A stretch of DNA of 33,224 nucleotides from contig JAWLBW010000011.1 in assembly GCA_041687475.1 (NCBI GenBank), positions 1-33,224 on the forward strand, read 5' to 3'. The notes below the pieces were generated by a model. It searched no databases. It saw only the letters and a program-made list of their open reading frames with translations, and had not been told where the DNA came from. Made by a program: the position numbers and the translations under genes. Source of the stretch: JAWLBW01 sp041687475. Its GTDB lineage: Bacteria; J088; JAWLBW01. Below, piece by piece: positions 17,301 to 24,241 of the stretch (the first letter of the stretch is position 1; every line of letters begins with the position of its first letter).

Positions 17301-17517
17301 TGCCACCACGGTGCTCGGGCTCATGCCGATTCTGTGGGCATCGGGTACGGGGGCCGACACCATGAAACGCATTGCCGCGCCCATGGTGGGGGGAATGGTG
17401 TCTTCGACCCTTCTCACGCTGGTCATCATTCCGGCGGTTTATGCCGTCTGGCGCGGACGCAGTCTGAAGGCAGATGCGTCTCCCGCAGGCGACGTGACCG
17501 TGGCCGAGAATTCGTGA
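14368..17517 (+). CDS. cusA: CusA-type heavy-metal RND efflux pump, Cu(I)/Ag(I)
   Basis: A 1049-residue inner-membrane proton-driven pump of the HME-RND family, close to the length of E. coli CusA. TM4 carries GAMVDAAIVLVEN with Asp405, the same number as the proton-relay Asp of E. coli CusA. Met564 (ILYMPTTLPG), Met614 (PLSMIETT) and Met663 (RIDMLTTG) reproduce the spacing (+50, +99) of the E. coli metal-site methionines 573, 623 and 672, as I recall that sequence. That argues for Cu(I)/Ag(I) rather than Zn/Co/Cd. The usual twelve membrane helices and two periplasmic loops are visible. It would work with the TolC-family channel and the adaptor encoded just upstream. The ATG lies 11 bases after the adaptor stop. 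Confidence 0.95.
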   Translation: MLIHRIIEWSDRNRVLVALGLIALALWGFWSLKRVPLDAIPDLSDTQVIVFTEWPGRSPDLVEDQITYPIVSSLVAAPKVKTARGVSFFGLSFVYVLFEDDTDIYWARSRVLEYMSKVGAQLPQGVTPTLGPDATGVGWGFQYVLEDTTGSHTLQELRTFQDWYLRYWLESVPGVAEVASVGGFVKQYQVTVDPVRLLAHDIPLSAVVKAVQASNNDVGGRTVEMSGREYIVRGRGYVEHPRDLEEAVVTVVDGVPIRVADLGEVKLGPEVRRGAADWNGQGEVVGGVVVVRFGENVLDVVARVKDRIAELESSLPQGVKVRVAYDRTDLIQRSIDTLSRQLIEESLVVALVVAVFLWHLPSALVAILVLPLAILLSFIPMRLLGISSNIMSLGGIAIAIGAMVDAAIVLVENAHKKIEKHPDRPRREVILEAAKEVGPALFFSLLIITVSFLPVFALEAQEGRLFHPLAYTKTFSMAWAAVLTITVTPPLMVLLLRGRIVAEDRNPLNRFMIAVYQPIVRWVLRHRRVTLLSALLVLVAAVPLYRSLGSEFMPPLNEGSILYMPTTLPGVSITEAQHLMQQQDKAIAAFPEVESVFGKVGRARTPTDPAPLSMIETTIVLKPESQWREGMTWEKLIDELDEAVKLPGVTNAWTMPIKGRIDMLTTGIRTPVGIKVLGNDLAEIEGIGRNIEAALSDMEGTRSVYAERVMGGSFIDFTVDRHQAARYGLNVEEVEMLVETAIGGMNIDTTVEGPERYPVNIRYYRDYRSDLDSLERILVPTPSGAQVPIGMLTDVRLVEGAPAIRNENGAKTGWVFIDVAGSDIGGYVEAAKAVIAREVEVPPGYTLLWSGQYENMLRARERLSVVVPVTLLVVFLLLYLSLQDVGRAAIVFLSLPFAVTGSLLYLWLADYNMSVAVWVGMIALVGLAAETGVVMLVYLDEAWKEMHAEKGDAMTVQDLEESVVHGAVQRVRPKIMTVATTVLGLMPILWASGTGADTMKRIAAPMVGGMVSSTLLTLVIIPAVYAVWRGRSLKADASPAGDVTVAENS

Positions 17518-17565
17518 ATCTAATCGGGCAGTAGTTGCTTTAACGAAACAAGAAAGAGGAATGTC

Positions 17566-18021
17566 ATGAGAGTTTACCTGTTTGCGATGACGGTATTGCT
17601 GGCTACACCGACGCTCGGATATACCGAGGGGGAAACGAAGGCCGCCGGGGCCGAGAAGGTTCGGCAGGTCGACGGCGTTCATGTCGCCTTCGAGCTGAAC
17701 CCCCACCACCCTTCATCGGGACAGCGGGCGACCGCGCGCCTGCGGTTGGCCGATGAAAACAACCGGCCGGTTGCGGCGCGCAAGCTCAAGGTTCGCTGGG
17801 CCATGCCCGAGATGGGGCACGATGTCGAAACCAAGTCGGCCGTACCCGCCCGCGAAAAAGGCGCTTACACCACGACCATTCGCTTTCCCATGGGCGGAAG
17901 GTACACCGCCACGGTCAGCGGCGAGCACGACGGCCGGTCTTTCGAGGCGACCTTCGATTATCACGTGATGGAGCCGGCCGGAAAGGTGAAGGAAGCCGGG
18001 CACGGCAAGCACGCGCATTGA
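17566..18021 (+). CDS. FixH/YtkA-like periplasmic protein with MPxMGH motif
   Basis: A 151-residue protein with a short signal peptide (about 18 residues) and a single beta-sandwich-like domain resembling the FixH/YtkA family. It contains RWAMPEMGHD (Met80, Met83, His85) and IRFPMGG (Met109), so Met/His ligands cluster in the way seen in periplasmic copper-binding proteins. The tail is His-rich (HGKHAH). It follows cusA by 48 bases with its own AGAGGA ribosome site and is the last gene of the island. No CusF gene is seen here, so this protein may play the metallochaperone role (inference). It could alternatively be an assembly factor unrelated to the pump. Confidence 0.8.
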   Translation: MRVYLFAMTVLLATPTLGYTEGETKAAGAEKVRQVDGVHVAFELNPHHPSSGQRATARLRLADENNRPVAARKLKVRWAMPEMGHDVETKSAVPAREKGAYTTTIRFPMGGRYTATVSGEHDGRSFEATFDYHVMEPAGKVKEAGHGKHAH

Positions 18022-18034
18022 TGGTGATGGAAGA

Positions 18035-18068
18035 CGGTCGGAGGGAACGGGCCCCCCACCTCCGACCG
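18035..18068 (+). terminator. Probable terminator of the efflux island
   Basis: CGGTCGGAGG (18035-18044) pairs perfectly with CCTCCGACCG (18059-18068) across a 14-base C-rich loop. A short GCTTTCCCT follows. The T-tract is weak, so termination may be partial. The minus-strand operon converges from the other side, ending at 18215. Between them (18069-18214), GCCGCCCCTT occurs twice and nothing else is clear. Confidence 0.6.
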
Positions 18069-18214
18069 GCTTTCCCTCAGGCACGTTCTTCAGGCAAAGC
18101 CATATTCGGGCGTTCCTTCATCGGGCCGCCCCTTGGTCGGGTGGTCCCGTAGTATGGCCGCCCCTTACTTTGGTGGGCCGTTAGACCGGGGGCACCGTCT
18201 TATTCGGTGAACCA

Positions 18215-18466
18215 TCAATCCGGCCGATCTTTCTTCAGGCCCGCGAGTCTGCGCCGGTATTCATCTTCGTCGATTTCTCCCCTGGCAAACCGCCGCTTCA
18301 GTATGTCTTCGGGCGACTCTTCGCTTCGTTCGTCTCTTCTGGACGATGCGAGCAGGTAGCGAAGGAGAAGGGCGAGCGCGATGATGACGGCAATCCAGAA
18401 GACGGCCATGCCGAGCATCATGAGCCAGTGCCACTCTTGCCAGGTTCTCTCTCCCCACCAGTGCAT
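18215..18466 (-). CDS. Small SHOCT-domain membrane protein
   Basis: An 83-residue protein with a Trp-rich N-terminus, one membrane helix (about residues 16-41) and a C-terminal SHOCT domain. The SHOCT pattern is visible as PEDILKRRFARGEIDEDEY followed by RRRLAGLK. SHOCT modules are short two-helix domains often appended to membrane or oligomerising proteins. No enzymatic function is known. Similar small proteins are common beside metal-resistance genes. ATG at 18466, preceded by AAGGA six bases away. It is the last gene of a three-gene minus-strand operon, 18 bases after the barrel gene. Confidence 0.85.
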   Translation of the reverse strand: MHWWGERTWQEWHWLMMLGMAVFWIAVIIALALLLRYLLASSRRDERSEESPEDILKRRFARGEIDEDEYRRRLAGLKKDRPD

Positions 18467-18484
18467 CGGTATCCTTGTCGCCTG

Positions 18485-19240
18485 TCAGAACGCCATCTGC
18501 CAACCAAGCGTCGCGCCGAAGTCGTAGGCATCGTTGTTTACGCCGGCTTGCGCGCCGATGGAGAGAACGGTGAAGGGGGTCAGCTGCATTCGATACCCCG
18601 CCTCGACCAGGTTTGCGACCTCGCCTTCGAGGCGCTCCTGCTCACGCAGGAAGTTGACGATACCGATACCGTCGGGCCCGAGACGAAAGCTGGCGCCGAC
18701 AACACCGCGGAAGCGGTATTCGTTTTCGCCGTCGGCCCGTGCGGTGTTGCGCAGGGCCTGCAGGTTCAGGTGAAGCTCGTGCAGCCAGTGGGTGCGTACC
18801 CAGGGCATCTTGGTGATCAGCAGCTTGGCGCCGGGGTCGAACCCGGTCGCGTGCAGGCCGGTGGGCGCTTCGACAAAGCCCGCCAGCGCGACGGCGGGTA
18901 GCCATACGCCTTCCTGCCACAGGGCGTACATGGCCTCGAATTCCAGGTTTCCACTCTCGTGTTTGTCGCCTTCGCCGAAGCGGAAGGGAACGTCGACGCT
19001 GACCTGGGTGTTGGGTAGAAGACCGATTTCGTAGCGTGGATTCAGAATGAAAGTATTCTCTTCATCGCCTCTTTCGTATCCCACCGCGAGCTGAATTTCC
19101 CGGCCGCCATAGGCAATGGGGCGGGCGTCTTCCAGCTGGGTGGGAAGCCCTTCTTCAAGGTTCACGTGATCGGCGGCCGTGACGAGGCGGGGCGCCGAAA
19201 CAGCACATACGAGAAGCAGGTAGTGCAGGCCGTACTTCAT
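18485..19240 (-). CDS. Predicted outer-membrane beta-barrel protein
   Basis: A 251-residue protein with a signal peptide of about 22 residues (cleavage near VTA-AD) and alternating beta strands to a C-terminal Phe (GWQMAF). It resembles the transporter-annotated barrels of the MetA-pathway phenol degradation type in general layout (a run such as QLAVGYERGDEENTFILNPR early on), but I cannot place it firmly. The start at 19240 is supported by a strong AAGGAGGTG upstream, and the ATG overlaps the stop of the preceding gene (ATGA). That coupling suggests it acts with the HxxH-repeat protein. The longer open frame to 19318 would run back into that gene and is rejected. Confidence 0.8.
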   Translation of the reverse strand: MKYGLHYLLLVCAVSAPRLVTAADHVNLEEGLPTQLEDARPIAYGGREIQLAVGYERGDEENTFILNPRYEIGLLPNTQVSVDVPFRFGEGDKHESGNLEFEAMYALWQEGVWLPAVALAGFVEAPTGLHATGFDPGAKLLITKMPWVRTHWLHELHLNLQALRNTARADGENEYRFRGVVGASFRLGPDGIGIVNFLREQERLEGEVANLVEAGYRMQLTPFTVLSIGAQAGVNNDAYDFGATLGWQMAF

Positions 19241-20553
19241 CGGCTCACCTCCTTGCCGAGGGAGGGCTCGATGTCCATCGGCCAGGGAGCGACCTCGGGG
19301 GGTGCTTTCTGCTTCCACCCGTCGAGCATCATGTCGACCATCATCTGATCGACCTTACCCGGCGCCATGCCCGCTTCGCTCATCTTCATGCCCGGCGCGA
19401 CCTTCATCAAGGCTTCGTGCAGGGAACCGGGGTGCTCGCCCTCCTGCATTCCGGGGGTCATCTTGTAGCGAAACTGTTCCCAGAAGCGCTCTTCCGTTTC
19501 TCCGGTCATGGGTTGGACCATCATACCGGGTAACATTTCCTGCATCATCTGCCGCATGATGCGGCTCATCTCGCCGTCGGCCGTTCGCATCGACTCGGGG
19601 TAGGTGCGCGGATCGGGGGCGGGGTGGGGAATGGGAAATTGTCTGGCGTAGGCCTCATCGCCCGGCTGGTAACTCATGGCGTCGACGACGCGGTACAACT
19701 CGGCTTGTTTCTCCTCATCGCTCCACCCCTCGTAGGCCAGGATGTCGTAGATGATGCCGTGCAGCATGTGAAGATTGTCGAAAATGTTCGCCGACTCGGG
19801 CGACAAGCGGCTGTAGCGAGGCATGATCTCGCGGCTGAGATGCATGCGTTGCGGTCGGTCGATGAGTACCTTTTCACGCATCAGCCGGTTGACGGCCGCG
19901 AGGGTTTCTTCCTGTCCATCGTTGCCGGCGATCAGCTGCGCGTCGTAGATGACCGGGTGCCACCAGTGCGCCACATAGGCGAAAGTGGCCGAGCGCGGGT
20001 AGTAGTTCCGATAGTAGGTGAAGTAGGGCTTCATCATGACCGCGGCGCGGCGCATGGTCACTTCGAGGGGGGCCGGGCTTCTGGCAACGGGGTTCTTCTC
20101 GAGATACCAGGCAACGGCGCGATCCGTCCACGGCTTCTTCTCATTCCACGCGATATCGCGGTCGCTCAGTATGTCGTAGGTCTGCTCGTGGTGCATGTGC
20201 GTCCAGTCGATCGCACGGAAGATTTTCCACGCCTTGCGGGCGGTTACGGGCGCGTACAGATCCATCGTGGGCTCGGTTCCGGCCTTTCGTTCAGTCAGAA
20301 AGTCGACGAACACACGGTTATACCTGCGATCGACTTCCGCATGGTTTTCGAGCGGCGAGAGAACGAGCACGTCGTGCTGAATGCCGTGATAGAAGTGCAG
20401 TGCGGCCGAGATGCGGAAGGAGTCGTTGTGGCGGTGAAAGAAGGCGCCGTTGTAAGGGCCGCGTAGGTACGAGACCTTGTTCATCTGCTCGACGGCAAGC
20501 GCAGGCTCGGCGAGTATGCCTGCTGTCAGAAGGAACAGGAGCGCAGCGCGCAT
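19237..20553 (-). CDS. Unrecognised secreted protein: four HxxHxxx[YH]D motifs and Met-rich tail
   Basis: A 438-residue protein with a signal peptide (about 20 residues, ending EPALA), exported to the periplasm or beyond. I recognise no family. Four motifs of form HxxHxxx[YH]D occur: His53/His56/Asp61, His119/His122/Asp127, His196/His199/Asp204 and His262/His265/Asp270. They are spaced 66, 77 and 66 residues apart, implying a duplicated unit of about 143 residues. At that offset an Asn-Arg pair (79-80 and 222-223) also matches. Residues 322-409 contain 19 Met, with PGM repeated three times, a composition linked to Cu(I)/Ag(I) binding. The start follows GAGG. It leads the minus-strand operon and converges with the Cu efflux island, so a metal-related role is inferred. 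Confidence 0.8.
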   Translation of the reverse strand: MRAALLFLLTAGILAEPALAVEQMNKVSYLRGPYNGAFFHRHNDSFRISAALHFYHGIQHDVLVLSPLENHAEVDRRYNRVFVDFLTERKAGTEPTMDLYAPVTARKAWKIFRAIDWTHMHHEQTYDILSDRDIAWNEKKPWTDRAVAWYLEKNPVARSPAPLEVTMRRAAVMMKPYFTYYRNYYPRSATFAYVAHWWHPVIYDAQLIAGNDGQEETLAAVNRLMREKVLIDRPQRMHLSREIMPRYSRLSPESANIFDNLHMLHGIIYDILAYEGWSDEEKQAELYRVVDAMSYQPGDEAYARQFPIPHPAPDPRTYPESMRTADGEMSRIMRQMMQEMLPGMMVQPMTGETEERFWEQFRYKMTPGMQEGEHPGSLHEALMKVAPGMKMSEAGMAPGKVDQMMVDMMLDGWKQKAPPEVAPWPMDIEPSLGKEVSR

Positions 20554-20619
20554 GGAACCTCACTGTCGGTTTCCTTCTACCCTGCGTCAACCGAGCGCCA
20601 CCCGTCAAGGAGTGTCGGA

Positions 20620-20639
20620 TCGGTGTCACAACGCACCGA
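20620..20639. promoter_or_regulatory. Inverted repeat in the divergent promoter region
   Basis: TCGGTG (20620-20625) and CACCGA (20634-20639) form a 6-bp dyad with an 8-base gap. It lies between the divergent starts at 20553 (HxxH-repeat protein) and 20676 (phosphorylase). A TTGACG-like box is also present on the minus strand, but no well-spaced -10 is seen. It could be an operator for either side. Confidence 0.25.
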
Positions 20640-20675
20640 AACCGTGAGCCGGGCTTGCAGCCGCACGGAGCCTCT

Positions 20676-22208
20676 GTGAAACTGAATTTCATGACGCAAA
20701 CCGCACCCGGCGCCAACGTGTTGCGCTTGAAACGACTGGGCATCGACACCCACCATGAGGCCGTCGTGTACATGCGGGCCGACTGCGAGGTATGCCGTTC
20801 CGAGGGGTTCGAGGCGCTGGCGCAGGTCAAGGTTTCTCTGGGGCCGCGCTCGATCATTGCGACCGTGAACATGGTGCGCGGCGACATTCTCGCGCTCGAC
20901 GAAGCCGGTCTGTCGGAAAGTGCCTGGAAGGCCCTGGGCGCCGCCGAAGGCGAGCTGGTCGCCGTTTCGCATCCCGAGCCGCTGGTTTCGCTGGCCCACA
21001 TCCGACGTAAGGTTTACGGGCACGCGCTGAACGATCGCGAGATGCTCGAAGTCATCGAAGACGTGGCGGGCGAGCGCCTGTCCGATGTTGCCCTGTCGGC
21101 TTTCGTTACGGCCTGCGCCGGCGACGGTCTGACCGAACATGAAGTGGTCGCGCTGACCCGGGCCATGATTGCGGCGGGTGAGCGCCTTGAGTGGGGCAGC
21201 CGCGATGTCGTCGACAAGCACTGTGTCGGCGGTCTGCCGGGTAACCGTACGACGCTCATCGTCGTGCCCATCGTGGCCGCCTTCGGGCTGACGATTCCGA
21301 AGACTTCGTCGCGCGCGATTACTTCGCCGGCCGGTACCGCCGACACGATGGAGGTGCTTGCGCCGGTCGACCTGAGCATTACCGAGATGCGCCACGTCGT
21401 TCACCTCGAAGGCGGTTGTATCGCCTGGGGAGGCGCGGTGAAGCTGAGCCCGGCCGACGACATTCTCATTCGCATCGAGCGTGCCCTCGACATCGATACC
21501 GAGGGACAGTTGGTGGCCTCGGTGCTTTCGAAGAAGACGGCGGCCGGCTCTTCGCACGTCGTCATCGACATACCTGTCGGTCCCACCGCCAAGGTGAGAA
21601 CGCGCGAGGCCGCGCAGCAGCTGGCCACGCTGTTGGGCCGCGTTGGCCGTCAGGTCGGTCTTACGGTTACCATCGAAGTGACCGACGGTACCCAGCCGGT
21701 GGGCCAGGGCATCGGCCCGGCGCTCGAAGCCCGTGATGTAATGCAGGTACTTCGGAATGAACCCGACGCGCCTGCCGACCTGCGTGAGCGAGCGCTTCTG
21801 CTGGCGGGCCGCGTGCTCGAATTTTCGGCCAAGGTACCCCGCGGCATGGGCGTGGGGCTGGCCCGCACGATTCTCGAAGACGGGCGCGCCCTGCGGAAGT
21901 TCGAGGCCATTTGCGAGGCCCAGGGGGGCATGCGCCTTCCTCCCTCTGCGGCGCATACCTGGGAAATGACCGCCGAGTTTCCCGGTACCGTCGGGCAAAT
22001 CGACAATCGCAAACTCGCCCGTATCGCCAAGCTGGCGGGGGCGCCCCATGACAAGGCCGCCGGCGTCGACTTTCTTGCCCCTATCGGCACGAAGGTCGAG
22101 GCCGGGCAACCGCTGTTCCGTGTTCATGCCGAATCGCCGGGCGAATTGGAATACGCGCTCGGCTACCTGAAATCGGCTGGAGACATCATTCGCATCGACG
22201 AACGCTGA
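20676..22208 (+). CDS. AMP/thymidine phosphorylase-family enzyme (archaeal-type DeoA-like)
   Basis: A 510-residue glycosyl-phosphate transferase of the nucleoside phosphorylase-II fold. It contains KHCVGGLPGNRT (from Lys181) and SSRAITSPAGTADTMEV (from Ser211), closer to archaeal AMP phosphorylases than to E. coli DeoA, which is also shorter (about 440 residues). The extra N-terminal domain of about 85 residues is typical of this long group. The likely reaction is phosphorolysis of a nucleoside or NMP to base plus ribose-1-phosphate or ribose-1,5-bisphosphate. A GTG at 20676 with GGAG six bases upstream is preferred; an ATG at 20691 is the alternative. A PRPP-synthetase homologue follows after one base, which points to pentose-phosphate recycling. 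Confidence 0.9.
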   Translation: MKLNFMTQTAPGANVLRLKRLGIDTHHEAVVYMRADCEVCRSEGFEALAQVKVSLGPRSIIATVNMVRGDILALDEAGLSESAWKALGAAEGELVAVSHPEPLVSLAHIRRKVYGHALNDREMLEVIEDVAGERLSDVALSAFVTACAGDGLTEHEVVALTRAMIAAGERLEWGSRDVVDKHCVGGLPGNRTTLIVVPIVAAFGLTIPKTSSRAITSPAGTADTMEVLAPVDLSITEMRHVVHLEGGCIAWGGAVKLSPADDILIRIERALDIDTEGQLVASVLSKKTAAGSSHVVIDIPVGPTAKVRTREAAQQLATLLGRVGRQVGLTVTIEVTDGTQPVGQGIGPALEARDVMQVLRNEPDAPADLRERALLLAGRVLEFSAKVPRGMGVGLARTILEDGRALRKFEAICEAQGGMRLPPSAAHTWEMTAEFPGTVGQIDNRKLARIAKLAGAPHDKAAGVDFLAPIGTKVEAGQPLFRVHAESPGELEYALGYLKSAGDIIRIDER

Positions 22209-22209
22209 C

Positions 22210-23109
22210 ATGACTCGTACTTACTTTGCGCTACCCGGCAATGAGGCTTTTACCGATACCCTCTGCCGGCACGACGGCATGCGCGGTCGTCTCGAACTTC
22301 GTTCCTTTCCCGACGGCGAGAGCCACCTGCGCTTTCCCGACGATGTGCGGGGCGCCGACGCCGTGCTCGTGTGCACGCTCGACCGCCCCGACGGCAAGAC
22401 GGTACCCCTGCTGCTCGCCGCGGCCGCGCTGAAGGACCTGGGGGCCGACCGTGTGGGCCTTGTGGCGCCGTACCTGGCCTACATGCGCCAGGACAAGCGT
22501 TTCCGGCCCGGCGAGGGCATCAGCGCACAGTATTATGCCGCACTGCTTTCCCGCTCGTTCGACTGGCTGGTTACGGTCGATCCCCATCTGCACCGTATTG
22601 CCTCGCTTGACGAGGTCTACCGCATTCCCAGTCGGGTCGTGCACGCGGCGCCCGCTGTTGCGGCCTACATTCGCGAGCACATTGCCGACGCGGTGCTCAT
22701 CGGACCCGACGAAGAAAGCGCGCAGTGGGTCAAGGCCGTGGCCGAACAGGCCGGCGTGCCCTTTACCGTGCTGACCAAGGTGCGTCGGGGCGACCGCGAC
22801 GTCGACGTATCGGTACCCGACGTCGATCGGCATCGCAACCGTACGCCCGTGCTCGTCGACGATATCATTTCGACCGCACGCACCATGATCGAGACGGTGG
22901 GGCATCTTCATGCGCTGGGTATGCGGCCGCCGGTGTGCATCGGCGTGCACGGCGTGTTCGCCGACGACGCGTGCGGCCAGCTGCGCGAGGCCGGGGTCGC
23001 CGATATCGTTACCGCCGACTCCATCGCGCACGAAACGAACCGCATTGCGCTTGCCGGCCTGGTTGTCGAGGGTATTCGCGCATTGGCCGGAGAGGCGGCC
23101 GGCGGGTGA
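22210..23109 (+). CDS. Ribose-phosphate pyrophosphokinase (PRPP synthetase) homologue
   Basis: A 299-residue protein of the Prs family, which makes PRPP from ribose-5-phosphate and ATP. It has YMRQDKRF near the ATP-binding region, DPHLHR and the PRPP-binding loop VLVDDIISTARTM (residues 214-226). It is a little shorter than housekeeping Prs (about 315 residues), and the sequence around the flexible catalytic loop (LTKVRRGDRDVDV) differs from the usual KRR pattern. It is therefore probably a specialised paralogue, partnered with the phosphorylase encoded one base upstream. It might convert the phosphorolysis product toward PRPP; that is inference. No promoter is needed between the two genes. 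Confidence 0.88.
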   Translation: MTRTYFALPGNEAFTDTLCRHDGMRGRLELRSFPDGESHLRFPDDVRGADAVLVCTLDRPDGKTVPLLLAAAALKDLGADRVGLVAPYLAYMRQDKRFRPGEGISAQYYAALLSRSFDWLVTVDPHLHRIASLDEVYRIPSRVVHAAPAVAAYIREHIADAVLIGPDEESAQWVKAVAEQAGVPFTVLTKVRRGDRDVDVSVPDVDRHRNRTPVLVDDIISTARTMIETVGHLHALGMRPPVCIGVHGVFADDACGQLREAGVADIVTADSIAHETNRIALAGLVVEGIRALAGEAAGG

Positions 23110-23188
23110 TTCAGGTCGACGGGCGCGGGGCAGGGCGGTAAGATATAGACCGGCGTGCGAGTCTGCCGCCGCTTCCCCATGGCATTGT

Positions 23189-23920
23189 GTGTTTGACCTT
23201 CCTTTCATCCTGCTCGGCCTGATCGTCTTCCTTTCGTACACCACCCAGGCAATAACCGGCTTCGGCAGCACGGTCATTGCGTTGACGCTGGGGGCGCAGT
23301 TCTACACGATTCCCGAGCTGTTGCCGGTGTTGGTGGCCCTGAACCTGCCCCTCTGCGCGTGGGTGGTGGCCCGCAACCCGCGTCAGGTCGATCGAAACAT
23401 GCTGGTGAAAGGCATCTTTCCGTGGATGACCCTGGGCTTCGTCATCGGCGTACTGGTGGCGGGTATTCTGGCGGGCGACGTCATGAAGAAGGCCTTCGGC
23501 GGGCTGGTCATTGTCGTTTCGGCCATCGAGCTCTTCGGCATGTGGAAGGGGAAGGTGGGCGCCATGCTCTCGCCGGCCGCATTCCGCACGTGGGTCGTTG
23601 GGGCCGGGCTTACCCAGGGCGTGTACGCTTCGGGCGGCCCGATGCTGGTTTACGCCGTGAGCAAGACCGGGCTTGACCGTTCACGTTTTCGGGCCACGCT
23701 GCTTGCCGTCTGGCTCATCTTCAACGGCGCGCTGCTGGTTACCTACCTGGCACGGGGAAATTGGGACTCGACGGCGGGCATGCGCACGCTGGCGCTGCTT
23801 CCGCTGATTCCGCTGGGCATTGTGGTGGGCGACTGGCTCCATCATAAGGTGCCGGAAAAGGGCTTTACCTATCTGGTGCATACCTGCCTGTTGATTGCCG
23901 GGGCGGCCTTGCTGCGGTAA
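23189..23920 (+). CDS. TauE/SafE-family membrane transporter
   Basis: A 243-residue polytopic membrane protein of the sulfite/sulfoacetate exporter (TauE/SafE, DUF81) family. The N-terminal repeat contains TTQAITGFGSTVIAL and the second contains GVYASGGPMLVYA, the paired Gly-rich motifs of the two-repeat fold. Seven to eight membrane helices are visible. The substrate cannot be told from sequence; sulfite, organosulfonates or other small anions are possible. The only in-frame start near the fold is a GTG at 23189 with no clear ribosome site. A TAAGATATAGA stretch at 23139-23149 could be a -10 box. It stands alone, 79 bases after the Prs homologue. Confidence 0.85.
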   Translation: MFDLPFILLGLIVFLSYTTQAITGFGSTVIALTLGAQFYTIPELLPVLVALNLPLCAWVVARNPRQVDRNMLVKGIFPWMTLGFVIGVLVAGILAGDVMKKAFGGLVIVVSAIELFGMWKGKVGAMLSPAAFRTWVVGAGLTQGVYASGGPMLVYAVSKTGLDRSRFRATLLAVWLIFNGALLVTYLARGNWDSTAGMRTLALLPLIPLGIVVGDWLHHKVPEKGFTYLVHTCLLIAGAALLR

Positions 23921-24189
23921 GCGGTCGCGCTTCGCGCCCCTTTGTAAGTGAAGAGCGTTTTACAGGAGATCGCGGGGAGCGCAGGGGGATTCTGCTCGTG
24001 CGCTTTGTTTGCTGCCATCCCATTTGGGGATTGACTTCACCAGGGCTTTCCGTTGCTTTTCGCGGTTCGGTCGGTTCTCTTCCGGCGGCAAGGCGAAGCG
24101 AAGTCAGATGACGCTCGCCTACGGCGAGCAACAGGCATACCGCCCTGTAGTGGTGGGGCAGGGGGGAAGCACCCGTGCCGGACGCTGCG
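23921..24189. other. Non-coding intergenic region with small hairpins
   Basis: Part of the 428-base gap before the monooxygenase gene. I see no gene here. It holds an ATCCC...GGGAT hairpin (24017-24031) and a perfect 7-bp stem with a TAC triloop, GCTCGCC/GGCGAGC (24113-24129). Neither has a T-tract. The base pattern is irregular and codon-free, suggesting decayed or non-coding DNA. Confidence 0.5.
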
Positions 24190-24241
24190 CAGTCCGCAGT
24201 CCGCAGTCCGCAGTCCGCCAGTCCGCCAGTCCGCCAGTCTG
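24190..24241 (+). repeat. Tandem CAGTCCG repeat tract
   Basis: Seven near-identical copies of CAGTCCG. The first four are head to tail at a 7-base period (24190-24217). The last three are separated by an extra C (8-base period), and the final copy is CAGTCTG. Degenerate GTCCG copies continue to about 24268. The tract lies just upstream of the monooxygenase gene. A related GTCCGCC tract occurs at 28537-28556. Confidence 0.9.

Noticed and set aside
14230..17709. A 1159-codon open frame on the minus strand opposite cusA
   Set aside because: It is the antisense shadow of cusA and its neighbours in a high-GC sequence. It has a His/Gly/Arg-rich composition and no recognisable domain, while the plus-strand gene has every expected motif.
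24190..24241. CRISPR array
   Set aside because: The units are 7-8 bases with no spacers, and no cas gene is present.
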